The notes: generated from the letters alone by a model not told the origin. 36,382 nt of DNA from Pseudalkalibacillus decolorationis (GCF_024609785.1 NZ_JANHJQ010000031.1:13856-50237), one strand, 5' to 3'. Shown: positions 25,614-34,053, numbered from the stretch's first letter. Translations and numbers: made by a program.

Positions 25614-25755
25614 AAAGAAGTGATCAGCATTGTTTCACTTCCAACACGTTCTCATGAATTTTCTTTCATGGGTTATTTTTATGCACAAAAAAAGAGCTCA
25701 CAAGGAGCCCAAACACTAAAAACATCATAATACAAATCAACTATTCATTCAACAG

Positions 25756-25786
25756 GGAGGGACTTCGGTCTCTCCTTTTTTTATTT
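25756..25786 (+). terminator. Rho-independent terminator with TTCG loop
   Basis: GGAGGGAC and GTCTCTCC form an 8-bp stem closed by a TTCG tetraloop, followed by TTTTTTTATTTT. It separates the 224-aa gene from radC. Confidence 0.85.
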
Positions 25787-25812
25787 TACACACAAACTAG
25801 GAAGCATTTACA

Positions 25813-26418
25813 ATGATTAACAAACTTGATCAAAATACATTTAAGGTACTACTAGCAACGACTTTAAGAGAAAAAGAAGATGGATATGTTGTTTCAGAGT
25901 TATTTACACGCTTCACTTCTATTCAAGATCTTCTGGATGTAACAGAGGAAGAACTACTAAATATAAAAGGCATCGGAAGAGTGAAAGCAAAACAGATAGT
26001 TGCTGCATTAGAATTGGCGAGGTTTAATCCAAGTAATGTTCAGGACCGCTTTGCTATTCGCAGCCCTGAGGATGCGTTTACGTATTTAAAGGACATGCAG
26101 CATCTAACAAGAGAGGAATTTGTAGTCCTTGGCCTCAATACGAAGAACGAGGTGTTATTCCGTCAAACCATTTTCACTGGCTCATTAAACGCATCTATTG
26201 TCCATCCACGTGAGACGTTCAAAGCACTTATAAAGAGAAGCTGCGCCAGCGCTATCGTGGCTCATAATCACCCATCTGGGAATCCTAGTCCTTCGAGAGA
26301 AGATCTTGAAGTTACTAAGCGCTTATGTGAAGTTGGAAAGGTCATCGGTATTGAGATCCTTGATCATATTATTGTTGGTAATACGTATTGCTCATTGAAA
26401 GAAAAAGGACATTTGTAA
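25813..26418 (+). CDS. radC: RadC-family JAB/MPN domain protein
   Basis: This 201-aa protein has a helix-hairpin-helix segment near residues 35-62 (LLNIKGIGRVKAKQIVAAL) and a C-terminal RadC/JAB domain. The JAMM metal site is intact: AHNHPSGNPSPSRED gives H-x-H and the downstream aspartate, near residues 150-165, with the upstream glutamate in REEF. AGGAAG stands 8 bases before the ATG. RadC proteins are common on phages, plasmids and ICEs. Their biochemical role is unsettled and the old DNA-repair name is not well supported. It is slightly shorter than chromosomal RadC, so this is probably the mobile-element type. Confidence 0.9.
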   Translation: MINKLDQNTFKVLLATTLREKEDGYVVSELFTRFTSIQDLLDVTEEELLNIKGIGRVKAKQIVAALELARFNPSNVQDRFAIRSPEDAFTYLKDMQHLTREEFVVLGLNTKNEVLFRQTIFTGSLNASIVHPRETFKALIKRSCASAIVAHNHPSGNPSPSREDLEVTKRLCEVGKVIGIEILDHIIVGNTYCSLKEKGHL

Positions 26419-26435
26419 AAATAAACAAAACATCT

Positions 26436-26459
26436 GGGACTAGAAAAAACTCTAGTCCC
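26436..26459. terminator. Hairpin downstream of radC
   Basis: GGGACTAGA and TCTAGTCCC form a perfect 9-bp stem with a short A-rich loop, 18 bases after the radC stop. The T run after it is weak (TATTCCTT). It probably ends the radC transcript. Confidence 0.6.
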
Positions 26460-26601
26460 TATTCCTTAACATGATTACATAAGCTTTCACTTCATATCCT
26501 TTTACTTCTTCTTTGTTTTCCGAAAACATATCCCGGACAAGTCTTTGTATTTGATGGTTGCTACAGGTGGCGCAGTTCGTATATAGAATCTTGATATACA
26601 T
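26452..26601 (-). CDS. Possible small cysteine-containing protein (49 aa)
   Basis: An open frame from ATG 26601 to TAG 26452 encodes 49 residues: MYIKILYTNCATCSNHQIQR, then a helical charged stretch. It has one CxxC pair near the start and reads like protein. The ribosome site is poor and the stop overlaps the radC terminator hairpin, so it may be a remnant of a longer gene. Family unknown. Confidence 0.35.
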   Translation of the reverse strand: MYIKILYTNCATCSNHQIQRLVRDMFSENKEEVKGYEVKAYVIMLRNRD

Positions 26602-26864
26602 TAGAGCTTAAATTAATTCCTTTGTTCTTAGTAACAATAATGCCTTCGGCTAACTAAATCACGACCAATGTAATCCAAGCCTACTCATAAATGTTTTGAT
26701 AACATATAGTTAAAAATCACTGGTTAAAAGTGTTATTGACTGTAGCATTTTAAATGGATACCTTAACTTCCGTAGAAAACACCAACTAAAATGTCTGTTT
26801 ATATAGATTATATATATAGTAACCGACAAAATGGTTGGTGATTATAAATTGGAGGTCCTATCCC
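26602..26864. other. Gene-free stretch upstream of the 297-aa gene
   Basis: About 260 AT-rich bases. A possible -35 box TTGACT lies near 26736, without a good -10 box, and a short inverted repeat (AACC ... GGTT) lies near 26820. No gene is visible. Confidence 0.4.
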
Positions 26865-27758
26865 ATGACATCAGTAACACTAGATTACCAGCAAGTATTA
26901 TTGTTTACTGGATTAAGTGAGTCCACGGTAGAAGCAAAGGGTCAAAAGGCTCTTGTAGATAAGTTAAAAGCAATGGGGGTAGAAAACGTAAATAAAGAAG
27001 GCAGAGGCAAAAAAACGGTTTATCGTTTGATGATCCCATCATATTTTTGGACGATATTGATGATTCCTACTAAACACTCTGCAGTTAGTGTAGATATTAT
27101 GAAACTACTAATTGATGGTAATGTACAATATATTGACGGGCAAGCACTTCACCTATTTATTAAGGAAATGTTAACCGTCATTTCTTTAAAACATCAAGTA
27201 AAATATGCTACAGTCGAAAAAGCCTATAACCGCATAAAGCGTTACCTTGTAAAACATGACTTACTAAGCACCTCTGAAAATAAGAGCCACCGTATTATGA
27301 GAGATGGGAAATGGATTGATGGTAAACGTGCTATAGAGATAAGTAATCAAATTAAGAGCCTCTGGAGGAGGATGTTTGAACGACTCAAAGTAAATAACGT
27401 AACCGATCGCAAGAAAATCCAAGCAGAGTGTAACTGGCAACGAGACTTTATTATAAGGGCCCACAACGCAGATGCATATAAAGTCACTAAACTATGGACC
27501 CCTAATCCTAATCTTATTCGTGACATTAGATGGGCTGAAGCTGCATTCTATGCGGGGGCAAATCTAGTGCAAATAAAAAGAGAGATTGAGGATCGACATT
27601 CCAAATATGAAGTTGACAAGAAGAATGCTGATGAACTATTAAAAAGGTTAGATGAGAATATCGAAGTGGATGTTGAAACCGAAGTGGATACATTTATATT
27701 AGATAGTATTTCACTATTCACCCAGGATTCTGATCCTTCTTCATTATTTTTAAATTAA
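26865..27758 (+). CDS. Unidentified 297-aa island protein
   Basis: I do not recognise this protein. It is soluble, basic and helical. The first 60 residues could form a winged-helix-like unit (LSESTVEAKGQKALVDKLKA, then a GRGKKTVYRL strand). The middle is rich in Lys/Arg (VEKAYNRIKRYLVKHDLL), and the C-terminus is acidic (DENIEVDVETEVD). That layout would suit DNA binding or replication control, but this is only inference. I chose ATG 26865 because TTGGAGGT stands 8 bases upstream; a GTG 30 bases earlier has no ribosome site. It stands alone between radC and decayed genes. Confidence 0.6.
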   Translation: MTSVTLDYQQVLLFTGLSESTVEAKGQKALVDKLKAMGVENVNKEGRGKKTVYRLMIPSYFWTILMIPTKHSAVSVDIMKLLIDGNVQYIDGQALHLFIKEMLTVISLKHQVKYATVEKAYNRIKRYLVKHDLLSTSENKSHRIMRDGKWIDGKRAIEISNQIKSLWRRMFERLKVNNVTDRKKIQAECNWQRDFIIRAHNADAYKVTKLWTPNPNLIRDIRWAEAAFYAGANLVQIKREIEDRHSKYEVDKKNADELLKRLDENIEVDVETEVDTFILDSISLFTQDSDPSSLFLN

Positions 27759-27876
27759 ACCTCAACAAACGCCAGTTAAAGAGATTTCCTATATGTGAAA
27801 TAAAACGTAGAGAAGTCATTATGAATAGAAAAACTTTTAGTCAAATAGGTTGAATGGGAAGTAACTAATCACCAAA

Positions 27877-28136
27877 TTAGTTACTTCTTTTTCTATAATC
27901 CGTGTGTAGATAAATCTTGTTTGCTCGATAACCTCTTTCACAGAAAAGCTTTACGAGATCATAACCCGTTAGAAGTAAATAACCTTCACTATCTTCACCT
28001 AAGTCATGCTCAAGTGAAAGTATACCAATCGTATATCCTCTAAATAAGAAATGGCATCGTCAACACTTCGTGCTACAGCAAACCCCTCTGGACAGTCTCT
28101 CAGATCATCCACATACAAGTTTAATTTAGGTCTCAC
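27877..28136 (-). pseudogene. Frameshifted cyclic-phosphate-processing receiver (cREC)-like protein
   Basis: From GTG 28136 the frame reads PKLNLYVDDLRDCPEGFAVA, then SVDDAISYLEDIR. The continuation lies in another frame: SLEHDLGEDSEGYLL, then GYDLVKLFCERGYRANKIYL. A one-base deletion near 28027-28031 joins them. VDDLRDCP, HDLGED and GYDLVK are the hallmarks I know from small receiver-like proteins of Bacillus genomes and phages (cREC domain). The gene as written is broken after about 35 residues. Confidence 0.6.
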
Positions 28137-28174
28137 ACTTTAAATCTTTCATTCAAAAGTGCTTATAAGCGCCT

Positions 28175-28373
28175 TTATGAGCGTTTTAGCAGCATAGAAT
28201 GGTCCTTCATTTCAAACTGGCTATAGTTAAACTTCAATTCTTCAAATTGAACTTGTGACAACAAAGAGGCTTTTTCCAAATATCTAAAATCTAAGGCTCT
28301 CTCTGGGGGATAAACTGCCCTATTTGCATAACATCAAGGTTTCTATGTTTTTCTGTAACCAATATGATTTCAT
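28175..28373 (-). pseudogene. Small frameshifted gene of unknown function
   Basis: ATG 28373 opens a short frame (MKSYWLQKNIETLML) that stops. One base away the frame continues as NRAVYPPERALDFRYLEKAS, then VQFEELKFNYSQFEMKDH, to TAA 28175. The shift is near 28325. It lies directly upstream of the cREC remnant in the same direction, so the two were probably an operon. Family not recognised. Confidence 0.4.
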
Positions 28374-28467
28374 TCTAAAAATATCCCGCCACTATTTAAT
28401 ATAGTCATTTTCAAGAAATTTCGGTATGATTTATGAAATTTCCTTGTGGTAATTATTACTACTTCAA

Positions 28468-28824
28468 CTATTTCTTCTGTGAATCAATTATTGCAAGTAT
28501 GTCTTTAGAGATATTAAGTAGTTTGCTGATCTCTTCATTACTTCTATTAGATAATAGTGATTTATAGGCTTCTATAAGCGCTCTGTTGCTCTCTAAATTT
28601 TCCGGGATAGAGTCATCAAATTTAAATAGCTCGTTAGGAGGTACTTCTAGGCCATCTGATAGCTTTTCTATAGTAGCTAAGGAAACATTTCTTGTACCTC
28701 GTTCAATACCACCAATATATGTGTACTGGAGCCCACAACGTTCAGCCAATTGCTCTTGAGTTAACCCCCTTGCCTTTCTTACATTACGTACCCTTGAACC
28801 AACTAGTTTTAAAAAATCTGTCAT
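28468..28824 (-). CDS. Xre-family transcriptional regulator
   Basis: This 118-aa protein has an HTH_3 domain at residues 8-62: GSRVRNVRKARGLTQEQLAE, then GLQYTYIGGIERGTRNVSL. A short helical C-terminal domain (about 75-118) likely dimerises. ATG 28824 follows TAGGTG by 6 bases. It is divergently transcribed from the 113-aa gene at 28945, so it probably controls that 120-bp intergenic region. Proteins of this kind act as element repressors or defence-gene regulators. Confidence 0.88.
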   Translation of the reverse strand: MTDFLKLVGSRVRNVRKARGLTQEQLAERCGLQYTYIGGIERGTRNVSLATIEKLSDGLEVPPNELFKFDDSIPENLESNRALIEAYKSLLSNRSNEEISKLLNISKDILAIIDSQKK

Positions 28825-28944
28825 GATTATCACCTACACATCCCAATAAATTTCACGTCACAGATAAACATAGTATATGTTATTATTAAAATGATACTTA
28901 TTAGTTTTATTATTGTTAGATGATTAACATTAGGAGGAACACCC

Positions 28945-29286
28945 ATGAACGTACAAAACATCACTAGCATTTACACGAACCCCTTATTACGTCAGATGCA
29001 ATTACAACTATTTCGCTTAGAAAATGGGAATTTTAGAATCGTACATCTTTCCCAGGTAGATAAAACAGTTGAATTTAGAACTCCTAGAGAGTGTGCATCT
29101 TACATCATTTTATCACTTAAAAATTATTTTCCTGAAAAATGTAACATTATTGATAACCTAGTGGACCGTAATCCATCTAGTACGAAAAAAATTGACATGG
29201 GACTCGAGGATTTCCAACTTGTAATGAATTTGGCAATGATGTTAGTTGCAGATGATGAAAATGTGAATGAAATTAATGTTAGTTAA
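28945..29286 (+). CDS. Unidentified 113-aa protein, divergent from Xre regulator
   Basis: I do not recognise this small soluble protein. It begins MNVQNITSIYTNPLLRQMQ and has mixed alpha/beta character, including ECASYIILSLKNYFPE and an acidic end. A strong ribosome site (AGGAGG) stands about 8 bases before the ATG. It is probably controlled by the divergent Xre protein, and its own terminator follows at 29308. It may be an element-specific regulator or defence accessory. Confidence 0.65.
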   Translation: MNVQNITSIYTNPLLRQMQLQLFRLENGNFRIVHLSQVDKTVEFRTPRECASYIILSLKNYFPEKCNIIDNLVDRNPSSTKKIDMGLEDFQLVMNLAMMLVADDENVNEINVS

Positions 29287-29307
29287 AAATATTGGAAAGA
29301 ACAAAAG

Positions 29308-29340
29308 ACCACTGGATTTAAATTCAGTAGTTTTCTTTTT
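29308..29340 (+). terminator. Terminator after the 113-aa gene
   Basis: ACCACTGGATTT pairs with AAATTCAGTAGT with one mismatch and one G-U pair. A run TTTTCTTTTT follows on the plus strand. Confidence 0.6.
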
Positions 29341-29724
29341 GTCTATATATCAGTGTTGTGATCATCAATTAAATGAAACATTTTCAGCGCAGTATATTTG
29401 TACTGTGTAGCAAAAGAAAATTACATCATGCTTTCCATAAGTGAGAATGTGTAACTCCTTTAACGAGTAATCCAGATTGTTTAAAACCGAACCTGAAGTA
29501 TTCTTAATTAAAATAGTGTTACTTCTTAAACTAAACCCATCCTTTAGTATAAGTTGTTGTTATCCAAATCTTCAATTACTACCTCTGGTTGCTTATCCCA
29601 TTTTCAAAATCTTCTACAGTAAAAAGTAACATCTTCAAGGTTTGCATGGAAAAATCTAAAAAAAATAAAAATAAATCTATCTCTTCTTTTGTTAATTTAA
29701 GGAAGTTGGTATTCGTACCTTTTG
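29341..29724. other. Non-coding stretch, possible gene remnant
   Basis: About 380 AT-rich bases. On the minus strand near 29600-29720, short frames read like protein (LTKEEIDLFLFF, then LLFTVEDFENG after a frame change), immediately downstream of the membrane-protein gene. This could be a decayed small gene. I see no RNA gene or clear terminator. Confidence 0.3.
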
Positions 29725-30987
29725 TTAATTGACCTGTTTTAACCTATAAACAGCAGTTATATTATCCATTTCATCATATTCAATTTGAAGATTAACTGGT
29801 CCATTAATCGAGTCTTCATTATCAACACTTTTTATTTGGTTAATATGCTGATTGACTGCCGACATGTTATTAATAATGGTTTCGTAATGGTGTGATAAAT
29901 GTTTTTTAATTTCCTCTTTTTTATAATTAACTGTTTTACTTCTTCTAAACGTTGCATCAAGAGAAAAGTTTTTATCCTTTAGGATTTTTTCAAAGTGGTT
30001 GTAATATTCGGTGAGTTGTTTATAATAATTTTCAATATCTGTTAATCTATTGATATTAACTTCCGAATTGTTACCTAAATCAGTCATAATTTTTAAACAG
30101 ACTGACATCACTTCCAAATTACCATATCCTAATACTATTTTTTGTTCAAACGAAACCGTAAGTTCTTTAATTTCATTAACAATTTTATCTAATCCAAACT
30201 TTGCCTTTTCCTTGATGAGAGAAGCATTACTTATTAAAGAAGGTAATTCACGCAAAACCGACTCTATTTCATTGTAAGATGTTGATGAAAAGTCTTCAAT
30301 TTTTATTAGATAAGTTTGTAATTTTTCATCTTTATTATGAATGCTTGGTAAGATCGATTTTATATAACGGATATTCCCTTGTATTTTCCCAAATTTATCA
30401 TTGTTGTTTTGGCGTATTAATGTATCAATTTTTCGATCAATATCAGTTAATTGCTTATTAATTTTATCTAAATGCTCTTGAGCAGTAATAACAGTCATTA
30501 CACCCAAAACTGCATTAGCTAATTGAGCAGGATTTACTTTCTTTATGTCTTTAATTTCTAACCAACCTTGATTTTTAATTTTATTTTTTTTATCCACAGC
30601 AATAGCCCTAAATTGGTCAGCAGAGCCTTTTTTCTTCATTATGCTAAGTTCTCCTGATTTTATTTTTTCGAGAACCTCTTCACTAAATTTAACTATTACT
30701 TTCTTTTCACTTTTTACAATATCTTTGGCACTTGGCGATAATCTAATTACATCACCAATGTGACTTTTTAGCTGATCTGTTAATATCAAAGAATTTGGAC
30801 GGTGTAAAGTTAGATCTGTTGATTTATAACTTTGTACCTCCCAAGGAAGTTCAATTGGAAGAGAATCTTGATTAACTAATTGTTTGTCAGTTAATGCTTT
30901 ACTTTTGTTATTTAATTTATTAAAAATAAAAAAGGCTATAATTACTACTACTAAAATCACTGCAATTGTTCCAAAAATACTATCCAC
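29725..30987 (-). CDS. Membrane-anchored coiled-coil protein, unidentified
   Basis: This 420-aa protein has one N-terminal membrane helix (SIFGTIAVILVVVIIAFFIF) followed by a lysine-rich segment, so it should be anchored with its bulk in the cytosol. The rest is a mixed domain (to about residue 160), then a helical, coiled-coil rich region with ITAQEHLDKINKQLTDID. I cannot name the family. The frame is open to a TTG at 31095, but that stretch is taken up by a perfect 16-bp inverted repeat (31036-31085). The GTG at 30987 has GGGGAT upstream and puts the membrane helix at the N-terminus, so I prefer it. It is flanked by regulator and element genes and is a candidate unknown defence gene. Confidence 0.6.
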   Translation of the reverse strand: MDSIFGTIAVILVVVIIAFFIFNKLNNKSKALTDKQLVNQDSLPIELPWEVQSYKSTDLTLHRPNSLILTDQLKSHIGDVIRLSPSAKDIVKSEKKVIVKFSEEVLEKIKSGELSIMKKKGSADQFRAIAVDKKNKIKNQGWLEIKDIKKVNPAQLANAVLGVMTVITAQEHLDKINKQLTDIDRKIDTLIRQNNNDKFGKIQGNIRYIKSILPSIHNKDEKLQTYLIKIEDFSSTSYNEIESVLRELPSLISNASLIKEKAKFGLDKIVNEIKELTVSFEQKIVLGYGNLEVMSVCLKIMTDLGNNSEVNINRLTDIENYYKQLTEYYNHFEKILKDKNFSLDATFRRSKTVNYKKEEIKKHLSHHYETIINNMSAVNQHINQIKSVDNEDSINGPVNLQIEYDEMDNITAVYRLKQVN

Positions 30988-31035
30988 GTATATCCCCGCC
31001 CAACGATAGATTAGTGACCTTTGATTCAGTATAAG

Positions 31036-31085
31036 ATGAAACCACCCTTGTTGAAAAGTAACATTTTTTACAAGGGTGGTTTCAT
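31036..31085. repeat. Perfect 16-bp inverted repeat
   Basis: ATGAAACCACCCTTGT (31036-31051) and its exact complement ACAAGGGTGGTTTCAT (31070-31085) are separated by 18 bases. Neither side has a T run, so it is not an ordinary terminator. It lies about 50 bases upstream of the preferred start of the membrane protein, in its leader or promoter, and may be a regulatory hairpin, a protein-binding site or a small mobile palindrome. Confidence 0.8.
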
Positions 31086-31326
31086 ACTGTTGCAAACTTT
31101 CCTTACTATATCGAAGTTGTATTCGTATTAAAGATATGGACCGATTGTGGAAAGAAAAATATTACCCTAAACCTATTTAATAAAGAATTTTATATTCCAA
31201 AATCACTTCTAAAGAAATTTACTGCGCAGTATTTAGTCTACTATATATTAATCAAATGACTCCACATTACTGCCCGTTAATTTAACTATTAAGCGTCACA
31301 AGCACTCAACGAACATTTGTAAAGAA

Positions 31327-31354
31327 GTTTATACTTCCTCCAACATGTATAAAC
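31327..31354. promoter_or_regulatory. Inverted repeat upstream of the zinc-ribbon gene (possible operator)
   Basis: GTTTATAC (31327-31334) and GTATAAAC (31347-31354) are perfectly inverted 12 bases apart, about 40 bases before the GTG of the next gene and next to a TATATT that could serve as its -10 box. The position suits an operator. The regulator is unknown; the Xre protein of this island is a candidate. Confidence 0.4.
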
Positions 31355-31393
31355 TGTATATATTGATAAAAAATAATCCAAGGAGAATCAACT

Positions 31394-32296
31394 GTGTTAC
31401 TAGGAGGAGCAAAACTAAACTGTAAGCAGCAAGTAATGGTATACGATAATTATGAAATAATCAATTATGCTGATAAAAAGGGAAAAGCGCTAACACGAAT
31501 CGAAGAAGAACTTAGGTGTTACATAGATAGATACGCAAAAAACTATTATCGTGCTGAAGGATTCCTTAGGCATATTAGTAAGAGATTAAATTCTTCAATA
31601 GGATATAACTATATTCTAGTCGCTCCTATGGCTTCAGCTGATGCAAGTAGCGTTCGGACACTTAACCCTATAAGTGATTTAAGTAATCTATTTATTGATT
31701 TATCCAAAATAGGTTCTTTACTAGATGAAAAAGCAATCGTGAAATTCTTTGTCTATTACGGCTTACCTATCCGTGAGGGAATGTGGCTTTCTAAGAAGCA
31801 AAATATTGATATACCTTTCTTGTTTTTAAATGAATTTGATAAAGAGCTAACAACTTACAAAGAACACTTTGAGTTATTTCTAGCTTATAAGAATGATGAC
31901 TATATAAAAATGAGAAACTTCCGGCAATCCATCATCAATAATAGAAATAATAAGGATTCAATCCCACTAAGAACAAAAGAAGGTATTAAACATGATATTA
32001 GAAGAATACTGACTAGCAAAATAAAATCAAGAGATATCAAATATGAACCTTCTTTAGGACCAGATGATTTTAGTACAGAGGTGATATTTGGGGATTTAAT
32101 AGATGTTGCGTATTTTCAAATTGGTCAGGCATTAATAAGTGATGTGCAACTAGGTATATGTCTAGAATGTGGGGATTATTTCGTTAGGAACCACGGGAAT
32201 ACAAAATATTGTCCACCCCCACCGAATGGAAAACGAAGCACTTGTCAAAATAGGCACCAGGTAAATTCATACCGTGAGAAGATAAAAAAGTACTAA
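31394..32296 (+). CDS. Unidentified protein with C-terminal zinc-ribbon motif
   Basis: This 300-aa protein has a helical body that I cannot assign and a cysteine-rich end: CLECGDYF, then YCPPPP, then STCQNRHQVNSYREK. Two CxxC-like halves and the CQNR step resemble the zinc finger at the C-terminus of CGNR/ABATE-type proteins, although the exact CGNR motif is not present. The GTG 31394 is preceded by AAGGAGA with 7 bases spacing. Its terminator follows at 32305, so it is a single-gene unit. Perhaps a nucleic-acid-binding regulator; confidence in function is low. Confidence 0.6.
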   Translation: MLLGGAKLNCKQQVMVYDNYEIINYADKKGKALTRIEEELRCYIDRYAKNYYRAEGFLRHISKRLNSSIGYNYILVAPMASADASSVRTLNPISDLSNLFIDLSKIGSLLDEKAIVKFFVYYGLPIREGMWLSKKQNIDIPFLFLNEFDKELTTYKEHFELFLAYKNDDYIKMRNFRQSIINNRNNKDSIPLRTKEGIKHDIRRILTSKIKSRDIKYEPSLGPDDFSTEVIFGDLIDVAYFQIGQALISDVQLGICLECGDYFVRNHGNTKYCPPPPNGKRSTCQNRHQVNSYREKIKKY

Positions 32297-32304
32297 CACT
32301 TTTG

Positions 32305-32330
32305 CAACCAAGATATTTGGTTGTTTTTTT
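32305..32330 (+). terminator. Terminator after the zinc-ribbon gene
   Basis: CAACCAA and TTGGTTG form a perfect 7-bp stem around a 5-base loop, followed by seven T. Confidence 0.85.
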
Positions 32331-32457
32331 GTATGTAATTTAAGAACATCTGTTTGTACTGTATAAATGTAATCAAATTATGCTAATTGTTAACACGTGA
32401 ATTGCCTAAATTGACGGTATGTTCGTATGATCTAAACAACTACGAAAGGATGATTAC

Positions 32458-32832
32458 ATGGATGCACAACTACCAATCAATAATAATTACGACCTAATTA
32501 GGGGTGTAAATGCTCAAGAATTATCGGTTAATTTAAATATCCCTATACCACCAGACACAATTCTTATTTCAAAAGTTGAATTCTATGAACTAAAACAATC
32601 TCAACTATCAGGTGTTTATTGGTCAATGAAAGATCTTGAAAAGCAGATTAATCGAAAAAGTGAATGGATAAAGGAGAACATTCTTTATCAACCAAAATTC
32701 AAAAAAATACTTGATGCTGAATTAGGCGGATTTGTTTTCTACCCAAAATCAAAAGGACAAAATTGGTCTTTTCAAGCCAGTAAAATGGCAGAGTTCTTAG
32801 AAAAGAATTTCCAAAGAATTTTTACCAATTAG
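32458..32832 (+). CDS. DUF771 protein, phage/element type
   Basis: This 124-aa protein shows the DUF771 core: VYWSMKDLEKQINRKSEWIK, then LGGFVFYPKSKGQNWSFQAS and KMAEFLE. Members occur in Bacillus and Staphylococcus phages and islands near repressors and integrases. The N-terminal part of the core resembles a small winged-helix DNA-binding unit, so an excisionase-like or regulatory role is possible. GAAAGGATG lies just before the ATG. It is directly upstream of the integrase, which supports a role in element control. Confidence 0.75.
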   Translation: MDAQLPINNNYDLIRGVNAQELSVNLNIPIPPDTILISKVEFYELKQSQLSGVYWSMKDLEKQINRKSEWIKENILYQPKFKKILDAELGGFVFYPKSKGQNWSFQASKMAEFLEKNFQRIFTN

Positions 32833-32879
32833 TATATCTACTATAAAGCTATACAAGCGTACATCGATTTAGTTAAAAT

Positions 32880-32913
32880 AAGGGTGACCTATATTAACCT
32901 ACTGGCCACCCTT
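32880..32913. terminator. Hairpin between DUF771 gene and integrase
   Basis: AAGGGTGACC and GGCCACCCTT form a 10-bp stem with one mismatch and a 14-base loop. No T run follows, so terminator activity is uncertain. Confidence 0.4.
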
Positions 32914-32941
32914 ACTAATTAAATTAGAAAAGGTGAAAATT

Positions 32942-34053
32942 ATGGCTAGTATTCAAAAGCGAGGCAGCACTTATCAATATACTGTCAGTCGTATTGTTGA
33001 TGGCAAATCTAAACCAATAAGAAAGGGAGGTTTTCGTACTAAAAAAGAAGCTACGATTGCAGCTGCAGAAATTGAAGCTCAATTGAGTAAAGGGATTGTT
33101 CCACATTTAACACCAGTTCCTATCGACGGTTATTTCGAAAAGTGGGTTAAACTCTATAAATCTAATTTAATCGTTACAACTCAGAAACACTATGAATACA
33201 CTTCAAAGGCAATTAAGGCATACTTCAGTAGCAAACCAATTCAAGAGATCACAAGAGACACGATTATCAGCTATTCTTAAACGAATATGGTGCAAATAAA
33301 GCCCGTGAAACCGTTGAAAAACTAAATACGCATATTCGTGCTTGTGTAAAAGATGCGGTTGAAGAGCAGATTATTCAACACGACTTCACTAGAAAAGCTG
33401 TTTTAACATGGACAACACCTTCCAAAAAATCTAAAGATAAGCACTTAGATTTTAATGAAAGTGAAATGCTGTTAAAAGAGATCTGGAAGAGACTTGATCA
33501 AGGATTAAGTTATTCTCTAATACTGTTAGCTTTAACCTCTGGAATGCGTTTTGCTGAGATAGTTGGGCTTACAAGAAGTGATTTTGACTTTATAAATAAT
33601 ACAATCACAATAAATAAAACCTGGGGTTATATGAAACGAAATCCTGAAGGGTTCGGTCCTACTAAGAATGAACAATCTAATAGAACAATTAAAATGGATC
33701 AGCGAACGATGACTCATTTCAAAAAGCTTTTTGAGACAACACCTAATAATATACACAAGCTAGCATTTTATAGTCCTAGTTCTAAATATAAAGTAATCAG
33801 TAATACTGTTGCAAACAAGCAATTAAAAAAACTATTAACTGAACTTAATATAGAGCCAATTACTATTCATGGACTAAGACATACACATGCCAGTGTGCTC
33901 TTGTATAAAAAGGTTTCTATTTATTATGTAAGTGAACGTTTGGGACATAGTGATATTGAGACGACTTTAAAGGAATATACCCATGTAGTTAAGGAATTGC
34001 GTACAGAAGATGAGCTAGGAACAATGAAAACATTTGAAGAAATGTCTGTGTAA
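32942..34053 (+). pseudogene. int: Site-specific tyrosine integrase, one frameshift
   Basis: The first frame (from ATG 32942, after AAAAGGTG) encodes the arm-binding N-terminus (MASIQKRGSTYQYTV) and stops at 33280. Shifting by one base near 33274 restores a continuous frame to 34053, total about 370 residues. The catalytic residues are all present in the second part: arginine in SGMRFAEI, HGLRHTH, the histidine in LGHSD, and tyrosine in EYTHV. One missing T in a TTT run explains the break. An ATG at 33466 could start a 195-aa catalytic fragment, but it lacks the DNA-binding half. It sits beside tRNA-Leu, its probable target. Real mutation or sequencing error cannot be told apart here. Confidence 0.85.

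Noticed and set aside
28468-29286. Toxin-antitoxin pair (Xre protein with the 113-aa protein)
   Set aside because: The two genes are divergent, not an operon, and the 113-aa protein shows no toxin motif.
33466-34053. Stand-alone 195-aa recombinase
   Set aside because: It is the catalytic half of the frameshifted integrase; the frame continues upstream to 33274 and no ribosome site precedes the ATG.
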